The notes: generated by a model from the sequence alone, not told the origin. Counted from the first letter of the stretch, positions 12,664 to 25,568 are shown. The stretch is 64,000 nt of DNA from Sparassis latifolia (GCA_018466975.1 CM031553.1:1674001-1738000), one strand, 5' to 3'. Numbers and translations: made by a program.

Positions 12664-13150
12664 TTTTCTTCCGGCCGGCTCAGAAGTGCCTCCTATGTGA
12701 GGCCTTGGGCTTGGGACGTGGAGGTGGGCTGAACTTGTCGGTATACCACCACGCGTGCAACGACGCGGAGGGTAGTTTGGCGTGCGAACTGCTGCAGAGT
12801 CATAGCATAGACGATACAGTTTCGGACTCGTCGTTCGACCCTCAACGTTCGATATTCAACCATCGCGACTCAGTGCAACCCGGACGCCCATCCTTCTATG
12901 CATACATGGGGCCGAATGGGTCGCGACGTCCCTCACACCGGTGCTTGACGAGTCTGCGATGGGTGGTCGTTATTCACACTCGAGGTACTCGAGGCATTCG
13001 CTCACCTCACCAAGCATTGGTATTCAGTATTCTCTGATACGTTCAGTGGGGTCGCTCCATATGGTATTCGTATCAATCCGTGCGTGGCTGCCTGGTATTC
13101 TGTCCTCGATCTGTACCGCTCGCTACGCGCCATACAAGCTGACCTGTCGT
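12664..13150. repeat. Dispersed repeat, copy 1 (upstream of pseudokinase)
   Basis: Matches 15541-16185 in the same orientation with many substitutions and small gaps. Shared landmarks are the CCGGC(C/T)GGCTC block, CCTTGGGCTTGGGA, GACGATAC, GGGTCGC(G/T)ACGTCCCTC, TCTCTGATAC(G/A)TTCAGTG and CTGTACCGCTCGCTA. The two copies flank the kinase-like gene at 13945-15089. Confidence 0.7.
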
Positions 13151-13944
13151 ACGGTGCTGCTATCTGAAGACCAGCAGACGAGACAAAATAACGCCTCTCC
13201 AGGGCCTACTCGAGTGTTGATGAAATTTCCAATCGGAATGGGCCTTATTAGAGCCGCTGGAGTATCGACGTAGACATACTCGCACCTGGTGGTAGAGCTG
13301 ATGGAGGTGAACAAAGGTAGTGCCGCGGAGGTTCAAAAAGGAGCTCGAAATTGTCAAACCACCTATATCTCGCGTTCCTCATCTGCGCAGAGCATACATT
13401 GGGGCAATCATTGTTGCGAACATTTGCCCGGAGGCAGACGATCTGGCCACCATTCGATGATGTCCAAGACACAGAGGAGGATCTCCACAAACGGTTGCAG
13501 GAGGTGAGGGTCACATATTTTGAGTAACGTAATGAAGAGGGTGCTTACCAAGTTCAGGAGAGGGGCAAAAAAGGCGTAGGGATGGCGGGAAACGTTTGCC
13601 TCTTTCCCATCATCACGAAAAAGAGTCATTCGCCTAGCATCACGCCTCCGAGTCTCTATCGCGTCAAAGCTGATTCTGAAAGACGTTAATGTTGGTATGA
13701 GCATTGTCTGGAGAGCAAATCGGGCTGTACAGTAGCGTTTGTATGGTGTAGTGACGGTATTCATTGAAATTAGCGTACAAATTACGCGACTGGTCACTAG
13801 CACGTGGCTGTGACGGACTAGAACACAGACAAAGCCCTCGCGATCTGACATCTTCAACCGTGGCTCGCGTGCCAGTTTCATTGTTTCTATTCCTTATATA
13901 ATCTCACTTTCCTCTCTGCCCTGACTTCCAACACTGTCACCACC
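13151..13944. other. Upstream region of pseudokinase gene
   Basis: There is no convincing gene. A minus-strand open frame of 157 codons (13408-13881) overlaps the expected promoter and shows no motif. Confidence 0.45.
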
Positions 13945-15089
13945 ATGGATCACCACGCTACGCCAGCCCCGCCGGTCTTGCGCAAGAGGTACGTCGGGCC
14001 GTACGCGCTTGGCGAATCGGAAATATTCTGGAGTGAACACTACACCTATCTCGCAAGGCAAGGCTATCAACTGCGTGATCGCTACCGCCCGGACTGGTCA
14101 CCTTCGTGGCTGGGTACCGAGACAAACCCAGAGGACTGCGAAGATTCTGTCATAGCTTTGGTACGTCGCGTTCTCCTGACCTCGATAACCGCCACGCTCA
14201 TATCCGACCGCAGAAGATGAACTCTATGGATGCTACTCGACAAGATGGCCTATGCGTGAGAATCAAACACGTGGAACGAGGTAAAAACGAGCGCAAGGTG
14301 GTATCCTATCTCAAGGACACTGTTGAGTCTGAGAACTATGTTCCGCTCGTGGAGTTCCTGCAGGACCCTTTGCTTCCCGACAAGGACTTCATGATTTCGC
14401 TGTATCTCCGTCCCTTCTACAATCCCGGGCTTACTAATGCGAGTCATATGGTCGACTTCGTAATGCAAACGCTTCAAGTGAGTGCTGATTTTTGGGCGCT
14501 TGCGGGTGGCTCAAGCATCGTATCTTTCCTCATCCGCAGTGTCTGGCTTTCTTACATGGTAAGCAAGTAGCGCACCGGTAAGTGGCACACGGTTAGTAAA
14601 CCCTTCACTCTCGTTCTGACGTGTCGGCACAGAAACTGCTGCGCCGATAATATCATGATGGACGCCTCCTCTATGTATCCCATGGGGCATCATCCCGTCC
14701 GGCTCGACTGCGCTCGCGATGGAGTCTCCAAAGCCGTTCTCACGAACTGCATCCATCGCCCAGTCAGATACTACTTCGTCGACTTCAGCCGGGCATCGCG
14801 ATTCAGGGAAGGCGAACTCCGCCCTTATGCGCGCGTCAGAGAGGACCTGGACAAGTGTCTCCCAGAATACAAGACGGCCATCAATGGGCGACTGGACACG
14901 TTCAAGGCGGACGTGTACCGCCTCGGCAAGCTGTACCAAACCACGTTTCTCGGCGCGCAGTATCTCAGAGCGGGCTGGCCGCTCGCGAGCCTGCAGACCC
15001 TGGTGACCGCGATGATGCATCCCCAGCCTGAAATGCGGCCCACGGCGTCCCGTGCGATTGAGATAGCGCAGTACGTCTTCCCGAGGTAA
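13945..15089 (+). CDS. FunK1-like protein kinase fold, catalytic Asp lost (copy A)
   Basis: Four exons (13945-14160, 14214-14477, 14540-14577, 14633-15089) give 324 aa and close in frame. The layout follows the agaricomycete FunK1-like family: an N-terminal block with EIFW, YRPDWSPSWLG and CEDS; a kinase N-lobe with the conserved phrase LYLRPFYNPG; the catalytic loop; and a C-lobe ending RPTASRA. The catalytic loop reads HRNCCADNIMMD where the intact copy at 36-37 kb has HRDC, and the metal-binding motif reads VDFS instead of DFG. The protein is also about 50 residues shorter at the C-terminus than that copy. It is therefore probably a pseudokinase. Each of the three copies in this window keeps a 38-bp exon 3 and the same phases, so they share one ancestor. 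Direct repeats flank this copy. Confidence 0.82.
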
Positions 15090-15540
15090 ATACGACGCCG
15101 TACATGGTTATGTGGACGACGCCGCAGCCGCCTGCGATTGCCTCACCTGTGGGCATGTGGTACACCCCGATGAACGCGTCATGGCCGACAACCTCGTCAC
15201 CGAGCTGGTAGGGCGGGCGTCTGCGGGTGCGTGCGTGCCCCAATCGTTTCTCACTGTTTGTCCTCCCCTTGTCTTTGTGCCGCCGTTATCGTACTGGAGT
15301 GCGTCGACGGTGCCCTCCATCACCAGCTGGCTGCGTTCTAATTCCTACGTTCCTTCGTAAGCACTTCGTTTAATGCTCCTTCATAAGTTATCACACAGAG
15401 CCGGCACTCTGTGTTCCTCTGTATTGATTAGTCCTTGCCTGATGCTGTATTTATGCTCTGCCGATAACTTCAATTTTATCATTGATGTACTTCTGTCCCC
15501 GAAGCTTGAAGTGACAACAAGCTCAACTGATGCTGATGCG
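15090..15540. other. Intergenic
   Basis: 3' flank of copy A. An 82-codon open frame at 15112-15360 has no motif. Confidence 0.45.
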
Positions 15541-16185
15541 TGGCTTTCTTGTTCCGGCTGGCTCGGAGGTGCTCCCTTGTGCACTGACGGACACCGCTGG
15601 CGGTGGACCGGCGGGATGTCTGCGCCGTTCCTCCCATGTGAGTCCTTGGGCTTGGGACGGCCTGGTGGATTGAAGTTGTTGGTATATCACCGCGTTTGCG
15701 GCGACCCGGAGGGGAGTTTGGCACGCGGACTGCTGCAGAGCTGCACCGTGCTTTCCGTGTGGGTCCTTGGGCTTGGGATGAACGGGTGGTTTCAACTTGT
15801 CCGTATGCCAACGCGCCTGCGGCGGCGCGGAGGGGAGTTTGCCATGCGGACCGATGCAGAGTCGTAGCAGAGACGATACGGATTCGGACTCGGATGAATT
15901 GGGGAGCGCCTACACTCGTCGTCCAACATTCAACGAGTGTAATTTCGTAACTTGGTGCAATTCGTATCCGGAGGCACGTCCTCCCATACACGGAGTAGTG
16001 ACTCAACGGGTCGCTACGTCCCTCGCACACCGGTACTTGGCGAGTCGGCGCGGAGCGGTCATTCTCACTCTAGATAGTCGAGACTCATCCTGCGTTGCGT
16101 ACTGGAAATCTCTGATACATTCAGTGTACACTCCAAGGGTATGCTATCAGTCCACTTAAGCCTGCATCTGTACCGCTCGCTAAGT
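15541..16185. repeat. Dispersed repeat, copy 2 (downstream of pseudokinase)
   Basis: Direct-orientation counterpart of 12664-13150. It is longer because an internal unit is duplicated in tandem (15640-15868). The last part overlaps the 3' end of the carbonic anhydrase relic. Confidence 0.7.
15640..15868. repeat. Tandem repeat, two units of about 118 bp
   Basis: Units start near 15643 and 15761, each with GTCCTTGGGCTTGGGA followed by a GGTGG(A/T)TT segment, a short GTATnnCAnCGCG segment, GGAGGGGAGTTTG and CTGCAGAG or ATGCAGAG. Copy 1 of the dispersed repeat has only one such unit, near 12701. Confidence 0.75.
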
Positions 16186-16557
16186 GCCACACAAGCCCCC
16201 AAATTGTGTATGGGCTCTTCTCGATCTCGTACACCCAGCCGTGCACGCTCCGCCCCGCAGCCCACGCGTCCCCGATTGTCTGTGCTGCAGCTAGATTCGC
16301 GATCTGCACACGTCCGTGTGGTTGTCAAGTGCGAGCGCTGTGAGTGGGGCGAGCCAGCGCGCGGGGGACATTGTAGGTGGTTCCATGGAATGGGAGGCGG
16401 CGGCGCCCCCGCACTGGGTGTGCCCTGCGACGATGACGTAGGAGACGCGGAGGTGGTCGACGGCGTAGGCGAGCACCGCGAGCGCGTTCTCATCCGTCGG
16501 GTGGAACACCAGGACAAGACCCGAAGCACGTACGCGTACGTCCATATGTAGGAGCAC
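16121..16557 (-). pseudogene. Beta-carbonic anhydrase fragment, frameshifted
   Basis: The minus frame at 16557-16291 reads ALAVLAYAVDHLRVSYVI, then VAGHTQCGGAAA and ARWLAPLTALAL, a clear match to the core of beta-carbonic anhydrases, including the zinc-ligand pair His-x2-Cys. The match then jumps to another frame (16309-16121): VQIANLAAAQTIGDAW and VHGWVYEIE, the C-terminal part of the same family. A one- or two-base shift near 16300-16312 separates the halves. The N-terminal CxDxR motif, which gives the other zinc cysteine and the catalytic Asp, is missing upstream. It cannot encode an active CO2-hydrating enzyme. Confidence 0.85.
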
Positions 16558-17472
16558 ACCGCTGACTCGATATCGATGATTCGAACATCAGAACACGACG
16601 GACCGCAGAAAACCTAGAGCCAGCGCGCACAGGTGTCCGCCGGGTTAGTTTCGCCCCTCAGCCCAGAATCGGAAGGATGCTTTTTTTCTCTTTTGCCCCC
16701 AAATATTGTCATAGAAATTTCGGTGGAGACTTGCGCTTGACGGGTGCTTTTGCCAGGTCTCGGAGGCGGTCAAAGCTGAAGCTCTCACCAGAGTTGGCTA
16801 GGAGACGCGTACTGCGTACGCCAGTCGGTACCCATGTTAAGTGATTGACGGCCGCGGGGAATTGTGCGGGCGGTGCAGGGAACGACGGCGATACGCGGCC
16901 CATTTGAGTGCAGGCGATGGGACCGTTTAACCGGAAAATTTGGCATTTGAAAGTCTCGTGCAGTCCTAGGGCCACGTAGCGTTCGAGGGATCCAGACGCA
17001 TACAAGCATGTCGCAGGAGCAGGAGCTCACGCACAAGAAGACCATGGACCATTCCGCGCCGTCGCCTTCTGAATCGATGCTGTTTTGGTGACGCGGTGAG
17101 GAAGAGCTCGGTGGAGCACTAAATATTAGCCTTCACGGGACATCCGTGGTACCATCAAAGCCGAAGCCATCGAGTATGGGCTTCGTCCGTCAGATGTCCA
17201 AGGCGACATTTCGGTCAGTTTGGTGCTTGGAAAGAGCTGGGCGGAGTATTGTCTATTACCGGGCCTACTGAAAATTCGTTGCATCTGCGAGCGCACAGGT
17301 GACTCGAGACGGAGTTCTGAAAAGCTGAGAATGTGTCATCGGAGTAGAGGGTAGTAAATAATATTAATGCCGAGCTGTCCACACGCTGAGCGATCTCGTC
17401 ATGTCTAACGACATAGCCCACACGGTATCTGTTCTGCCTCTTCGGACGCCGATGAAACAGATGATCAGGCAA
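16558..17472. other. No gene recognised
   Basis: Contains a 98-codon minus frame (16709-17005) ending in a Lys/Pro-rich stretch, without a recognisable motif. The lower end abuts the 3' end of the SRPK gene. Confidence 0.4.
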
Positions 17473-19152
<1,680 letters not shown>

Positions 19153-19267
19153 CTATGACGTGGCGTGTCGGTGCTTCACTTGTGGCGCACTAGTTCAGGT
19201 TTTTGTAATGGCCGCCAAGGACACTGGTGAGAAATGTCTGCTACGTAAAGCACTATGGGTCCACACA

Positions 19268-19415
19268 CATCAGGAAAAGTCAAATCTACTTAGCCTTCTT
19301 ATTACCTTATTTAAGGAGAAATAAGGAGAAATGAGAAAGAATAAGAAGATGGATGGTCTCATTTCTCCTTAAATAAGGCAATAAGACAGTTAAGTGGATT
19401 TGACTTTTCCTGATG
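19268..19415. mobile_element. MITE with about 55-nt terminal inverted repeats
   Basis: A 148-bp element whose ends are near-perfect inverted repeats beginning CATCAGGAAAAGTCAAATC. The left arm runs to about 19322 and the right arm starts at about 19361, with few mismatches and a short AT-rich spacer. A relative with the same first bases lies at 49814-50028. It has no coding capacity. The target-site duplication is unclear. Confidence 0.8.
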
Positions 19416-21155
19416 CTACAATTTGACGGTGTTATGCCATTAAGCCCTAACCTATGGTCTGAAAAGTTTTCCCGCTGTAGGCAAAAACGTCATGTGCGGA
19501 TTTTGGTTGCGGCAGTTTCGCCAGCATTCGCCACGGCTAGATCTGTGAGCGCAGTTAGATCTCTACGCCGGCGCTTGGCGAGCCCTACTATCGCAGCAGC
19601 AGCAGCCGTTCTGTTTTCACGCTATCACGCGCAACTCGTCACGAAATGGTTAGGCATTCTGCAGCACCGCGAAATATACGAATTAATCAGCTGATGCAGA
19701 TCGATGTGAGTGCCGTCCATTCTGAGGCAATTGGTCGAAGGTCGGGGGACCCAGATACGTCTAGATGGATACATAAAAGGGACTAAAGTACACGAGCGTA
19801 CACAAAGCCACACACCTCTGAGGCGGCGCGCGCAGTGGATCTGCTTATACTTCCTCCGGTTTTTCCAGCTTTAAAAAATACTCAGAATATCGTGTAGGTG
19901 TGTCTAACGTCTCGACACGAATATATCACCCGTTCAAAGCTCGCAGATCATTTCGACTCCATTTCGTCGTGCTGCCCTACGGCCTCGGAAATTTGTTTGT
20001 CCACTATCTACTGGCGGTCACCGTCGCTGATGATGCTATACGAACCGTCAGTATTTCAAAAAGGCGACGGAGTCCGCGGAGCCGAGATACCTTCAGCAAC
20101 TTCCTACCGTCTGACTCCTCTTCACGGCGGTCATGGCCTATCATCATTGCAGTGTGATTCTGATCTTCTGTCCTTAGCGTCTGATGCGGATGGTGGACCT
20201 TCCATTTGATTTGTGATGACTTCTCGATAGTGTTTGGGAAATGCGAACAGGGTGCGAAACCCAGCTGACTCGAGGTGACTTTCTGCGGCGGGGAGTCAAC
20301 GGCGAGCTCCGAAGGCGTAGCGATCTAACGATAAAGCCGGGTTCGATACCCTCCGCCTCAAGCTCGCCTCCCCGGAGAATAAAACACGTTTACTTTTCTC
20401 GGGATGTCTCCATTTGATAAGCTGCGTATCTGAACTTTTATTGGAGCTCATTATTGTCGTAGGCTCGTCCAGCAAGGCCCAATTTCACCTTCTGGCAGGC
20501 GTGATAAGTGTTCGCGGATGTCGTGATTTCTGCATTCGTGGTATCTCAAAATGGGGTGCTCACGGGGCACTTTCGTTATCGCCCTCGTTCTGCACCATCG
20601 GCGGCGAAACCACGTTCTGGTAGGTGTGGTGAATATTCTGATACTTCGATGCTGCTGACATGCTCGTTCCTGTGGCCAAGATCCGCCAAAGGTTATCCTA
20701 AAGGCACACTCTTCACACTGTACATCACATGCGGTGAGGCTTCGACCTACGGATTTTGATACTCATTACGCGGTGTTAACATGCTTCCTCAGGCGGCTTT
20801 ATCTATATAGATTCTGACTGTATCAGAGTCACGGAACCGTGCCAAGGCTCTGAATGGTTCCGGTGATCAGTAGCGACCTGGTCAAGATTTAATTTCTACC
20901 TCCGTGTCTGAGTTCGTATGCCCTGTTTTTGACCGACAATCGCATGAACAAGCTTCGTGAGCGTCTCTGAGCTGCAACTTATTGTTCATTTTCTGATATG
21001 TTCTTTACTTCCGATGAGAGCAGGAGCACGGATTTGTTCATTCCAATCATAGAATCAAGGAAGGAATCCGAGAAAGTCATCTGTTCAAGCTTGAGAAGGG
21101 AGGTAGGTAGGCAAATTATCAGCCTTGGTCCCATTCTGGAATGTGATTCGACGAC
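19416..21155. other. No gene recognised
   Basis: 1.7 kb with only short open frames (up to about 103 codons at 19898-20209). It contains the hairpin at 20289-20374. Confidence 0.45.
20289..20374. other. GC-rich hairpin with a tRNA B-box-like core
   Basis: CGGGGAG...GGCGAGCT at the left pairs with AGCTCGCC...TCCCCG at the right, with a small bulge. The loop contains GGGTTCGATACCC, close to the tRNA B-box consensus. The T-stem pairs only three bases and no D or anticodon arm folds cleanly, so I do not call a tRNA. It may be a tRNA-derived relic. Confidence 0.35.
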
Positions 21156-21541
21156 ATGTTCATTTTCTCTATTCGTCTGGCGCAGAATATATTTCTCGCA
21201 TCAAAGCCAGAGGTCGAGGAGTTTGTGAGGAGAGACATTCGGAAGGATGTTGACCTGAATTTATTCCTGGATAAGAATCCAGGGGAGTTTTCCATCATTG
21301 TTGAGTACGGTCCCTCTTTTACTCTTAGCAGTGGCATGCTAACTGTATGTAAATTGAAGACCTGCTGCCCCCACAAGGGAGATGCGTCCGGATACCCCTT
21401 GACCTCGAAAGACAAGGGCTTACACTCGACCGTCGCCGTCCAAAAGAAGACTGGGAAGGACCAACCGGAAGTGCACGTAGTCACTCTTCGCGTGCCTCAT
21501 GACGAAGCTGAATACTCTAAAGCCGATGAGTATATATTTTA
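21156..21541 (+). CDS. Hypothetical protein, possibly partial
   Basis: A 128-codon frame from an ATG at 21156. After about ten residues the composition looks like coding sequence: KPEVEEFVRRDIRKDVD, then PGEFSIIVEYGPSFTL, and a Lys/Glu/Asp-rich end with EYSKADEYIF. There is a possible 3' splice site (GGCGCAG) just inside the frame at about 21184, so this may be the last exon of a longer or decayed gene. I do not recognise the family. Confidence 0.35.
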
Positions 21542-21647
21542 GTCTTGTTGGCTGCTCGCTTACTGACAAACCGTCATTAGTGGCGAGGGTCAAGGAAGTT
21601 AACGCGCAGGTCTTACAGGTTCACGCGGCTCAGTCGGCCCGGTGATA

Positions 21648-21702
21648 CTGTCACTATTCCACCAGCAGCTAGTAGTACTAGCTGCTGGTGGAATAGTGAC
21701 AG
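21648..21702. repeat. Perfect 55-nt palindrome
   Basis: Two 27-nt arms with one central base. The left arm starts CTGTCACTATTCCACC and ends AGCTAGTA, and the right arm is its exact reverse complement. Confidence 0.9.
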
Positions 21703-21819
21703 ATGATATGTTGGAATGCAAAGAGGATCGTGTACTGCACTCTACTGCTTTGTACTTCGTCTGGAAATGACTCCCCACGAAAATGTTTGTTTGCCCTGTA
21801 TAGATATTGGTGACCGTGA

Positions 21820-22095
21820 CTCTACAAATGCAAAGGACATTGTGATCGAGCCATTGAGCTCTTCACCGACGACCACGAGAAGCTCTCAAGGTTGTTGTTA
21901 AACTATTCTCGTTTGTAGGAAGGGTACCACGGGCATAGACAATTAACGCCTTACGCGTTGAAGGCGGGATATTACCACCCTGGAAATGACTTTGAACGGC
22001 AGCTCGAGCACGCCTTTGACCATCAGGCGAAGCGGCTGCACGGAAACACTACGGTCTGTGGCGGCATCGACGTCGACGGTACACCTAGGGTTTAA
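21820..22095 (+). pseudogene. Relic of an unidentified gene, in-frame stop
   Basis: One frame reads CDRAIELFTDDHEKLSR, LLLNYSRL, a TAG, and then EGYHGHRQLTPYALKAGYYH and ERQLEHAFDHQAKRL, ending near 22095. Both halves look like real protein and lie in the same frame with one TAG near 21919. The distance is too short for an intron. I do not recognise the family. Its last codons (CGGIDVDG) and the flank after them recur inverted at 25484-25568. Confidence 0.45.
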
Positions 22096-22128
22096 GAAAG
22101 GAGGAAAATACTTAGAGATTTATCCCTG
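22056..22128. repeat. Inverted repeat arm 1 (partner 25484-25568)
   Basis: The segment from CTGTGGCGGCATCGACGTCG through ATTTATCCCTGGA reappears as its reverse complement at 25484-25568, with small indels. Confidence 0.75.
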
Positions 22129-22979
22129 GAATGGCAAGTGAGAACTACTCCCTTGTGGAACCACGGAAATGTGGACCCTCAAGCGCACACAAAAAATACG
22201 AGTCTCTACTTGAGCCAAATGCGGCCCACGGACTTTGCCAAGTCGTCCTTCCAATTTCAAGTGTGACCACCCACATCGCTGAGTCCTCCACCGGCGTTGT
22301 GTCAAACCTGGAAATGTTGATTCCTCTTGGTACACCAGTGCCATCATCTCTAGGCCGCAATGCGTTGTTTGCATCTGTTTGCCGGCAGCTTCAGAATTCA
22401 ACATGTGCAAATTAAACGTCACCGCGTCACATCTGGTCTGTCACGGTGGCGACTCGGAATTTCCTACGATAACTCACTTTCTACTTGGGTATTCTGTTGC
22501 GATACGGTTTGTCTGGATTGTCGACGTGGTCTCTGCTGTTGTACATCCTTCTGCTCCAAGTGTTAAGTTGTCGATGAATGGTGCGCTTTGTGTCTCGGTG
22601 CTTTGTGCTGGACTCTCGTGTCTTGGGTCAAAGTCTCGAAGACACTCTGACGTTCTGCACTCGTGGAAAACCACTGCCCGAGAAGGCGGCGCGTTTGGTC
22701 GCGGTACACCTTCCCACTATCTGTCGTTGCTTTACGGGACTCCTCATATGTGACGCTATCGGAGGTGCAGTCAAGTATCGCAAAAAGCTTGCAATTCAAG
22801 TGGCCTTGTTATGTCAGTCCGTACGTTCACTCTTGTAGGAACAAAGCGTTATGATCTTCGGAGCGTTTATCAACTGTGGGACCTCTTGGACGCGCAGCAC
22901 CCGGTTTGGCCACACCAGTGGCTTTGTATCCATTTTCTATATCATCTCACATCCATACTGACATCCGCCTATCACCGTG
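22129..22979. other. No gene recognised
   Basis: Short open frames only, the longest 124 codons at 22379-22753, with no motif. The 3' part should hold the promoter of the kinase-like gene. Confidence 0.4.
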
Positions 22980-24248
22980 ATGGCTTTGTCCAACATTCCG
23001 CCCTCACACCATCTCTCCTCGAACGAGGAAGTCCGGAGATATGCCAAGTCGACCAAGGAAGGGATCTACCCGCTGTCGGAATTTGAGGTTGAGTGGAGAG
23101 ACCGGTACGCATTCCTTGAAAGAAATGGGCTTCAATTACAACCACGCTACCATCTGGAGTGGCGCCCTTCGTGGCTGGAGACGGGGGAGAGCGCAGGGTA
23201 TTGCGAGGATTCAGCTGAGTCATGGGTACGTGGTGCTCTTCTGTTCAATTGCCAACATCTTCGTACGTTACTCCAGAACCCAGACACAATGGATGCCACT
23301 CAACTCGGTGAGCCCTTCGAGATGTTGTCGATCAAGTCCGTGAAACGGAAGTGGCCCGAATTCGCGATTGCTTCGCAGTTGTCCAACTTTGCAACGGACC
23401 CTAGTAATCACTGCGTTCCTATCCAGATGCTTCTGGATGACCCTCTCTATCCTCACAAAGTCCTAATGGTCACGCCGTATCTCCGTCCTTTTAACGAGCC
23501 CGAGCTTTTATTGGTGCACGATGTGATGGATTTCGTGAAGCAGACACTCGAAGTGAGTCGCGTTCCGCTTTCCTTGCGAGCAGTAAAGCCTGACAGACGC
23601 ATCTTTCCTCATTCCTATTTTACAGGGTCTGCGTTTTCTCCACGATCATAATATTGCATACCGGTAAGGAAAGCCACAATGTTCCGACCTAAGCTCGACA
23701 TACTGACACTATGATAAAGGGACTGCAACTCCAGAAGCATCATGATGGATGCCCGTTCTCTATATCCACAAGGCCACCATCCGATCAACATCAACAGTGC
23801 TCGCAATGGATTCGATAAAGCCCTTCATTATGATCGTCTGCACCACCCAGTCAAATACTACTTCGCTGATCTGAGCAAGGCCAGGCAGTTCCAACCCGAC
23901 AGGAAGCCGTACGTGGTTTACAAAGGGGGCCAGGACAAACGGCTGCCAGAATGGTCCTCTAAGCTACCGTACGATGCCTTCAAAGCCGATGTTTACCACT
24001 TGGGTTCACTGTTCGAGCGTGCCTTTCTTCGCGCTGACGAGGATTTGCAGTGTCCAGATTTGCACGAGTTCCTCGAATTCTTCAAGTTCCTCGTGACTGC
24101 GATGACGTATCACGAGCCTAAGGAGCGCAGCACAGCGTCCTACGCACTCTTCATGGCCGAGAAGATCACCTCCCTTATATCCGAAGAGCATATGAGCATG
24201 AATCTCTGGAAAACACCTACTTTACGATCTCTGCGCAGAACTGGCTAG
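22980..24248 (+). CDS. FunK1-like protein kinase fold, degenerate active site (copy B)
   Basis: Four exons (22980-23225, 23277-23552, 23626-23663, 23720-24248) give 362 aa. The start is the ATG at 22980, one codon after an in-frame GTG. The family blocks are present: EGIYPL, EVEWRDRYAFLE, RPSWLE, the N-lobe phrase TPYLRPFNEPE, the 38-bp exon 3, and YDAFKADVYHLG. The catalytic loop reads YRDCNSRSIMMD: the Asp is kept, but His is Tyr and the Mg-binding Asn position is Ser. The DFG position reads ADLS. The protein probably lacks normal phosphotransfer activity. The last 25 residues, after the kinase fold, differ from the intact copy at 36-37 kb. No introns or frames are broken, so the gene may still be expressed as a pseudokinase. 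Confidence 0.85.
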
Positions 24249-25483
24249 ACGAATACGATATCATTCTCTACCATGACACTCCTTGTTCGTATGCTTGTAT
24301 TCGTTCTCCATCGCTAATGCCATTTACACATACTCCCATCGTTGAAGCCCACCTCTGCCACTCGGTCGCTGGATCAACCCACCGGAACCAGTGCGAGCAG
24401 CGATTTGTATGCTTCCACTCAAAGCGTGTCTTCCGACGTTTGCCGCTACCGTCTGTTCGCCGAGAATAATCGGGAGCTGTCAAGGAGCCGGTGCACGGAT
24501 GCTGTGCCACGGAACCAATATCAATAAGCACAATGAGGTAGAAGGTGCGCCTCGCCTTGCCGTTCTGAACGTTGTCTCCATGCACAGTTCGTACCATACG
24601 ACAACCTGTCCGGGGTGGGGAGATCCATGCACTCAATGGGGTGTCTCTGGCGTTCGCCCCGCATGAGCAGGACCATTTATGTTGGTAGCACGGAGCTTCG
24701 AGCCCGGAAGTACTACTAGTCGGTGCGGGAAGTCAAGAATGACGACTAGCTGAATGAAATTTACGATGGTCCGGAGCCGCGAAATTGCCAAAGTCTCTGC
24801 TCAAACGCTGGGAGCTGGGCGTGCATACTCTGGGTGAGGATGAATGCCAGGACGCGGTTTATGTGCAGCGTGTGGCGCGCAGAGCGCCTTCGGTTAACAA
24901 CCAACAAAGATCGAAGACCTACGTGCTCAGGTTGAAAGTCGCATAAGGGCTGGGCGAGCACATACCTCGGTCGGTGGACAGACTTTGAAGAAAAGAGTGC
25001 CATACTCCACGTAAACCGTTAGCGCGCTTCCATATAATTGACAGAATTGTTGGGACGTGGAACGAGAGGACAGGTAAAACTGTATGACACCGCCCTGCAT
25101 GTATTCCAGGATACATGTGACAGTACTCAGTCTCGAATCCTGACGGCTTTAATACAGGAAGTGGGTAAAATACCCCAACGCGTTGTTTGCATGTATTGAA
25201 TTTGGAAGCTCCGGGAGACGTGCAAACAATCATTATCTGGTTGTTTGCACCTATTTGCCAATAGCTTCGGAACGAGGGAAGCGCCGCCTCCTCGCGGAAG
25301 AGACCTTGCTTGCGACATTTGCCACCGTACAGATTCGAAGTTGAGATGCTTCGGGACTTGTCGTGCAAGATTCAGATGCACGGAAGGAACCGGGGAGTCG
25401 AAAAGTGCGACAATTAAGAGGGTGGAGAGACCTTGCAAGCAAGGTAATTCAACAATGAAGTGAGAAAGAACTACTCCCCATCC
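24249..25483. other. No gene recognised
   Basis: 1.2 kb with overlapping short open frames on both strands and no motif. Some blocks near 25185-25275 (GTTGTTTGCA..., AGCTTCGGAA) resemble 22362-22395, again linking the two sides of this interval. Confidence 0.4.
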
Positions 25484-25568
25484 AGGGATAAATCTAAGTA
25501 TTGTCCTCCTTCCTTAAAGCTTAAACCCTAGGTTGGCGTCGACGTCGATGCCGCCACAGACTCTCCAC
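25484..25568. repeat. Inverted repeat arm 2 (partner 22056-22128)
   Basis: Reverse-complement match to 22056-22128. It ends just before the first ATG of the SRPK-like gene, so that gene's leader lies directly against the duplicated segment. Confidence 0.75.
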
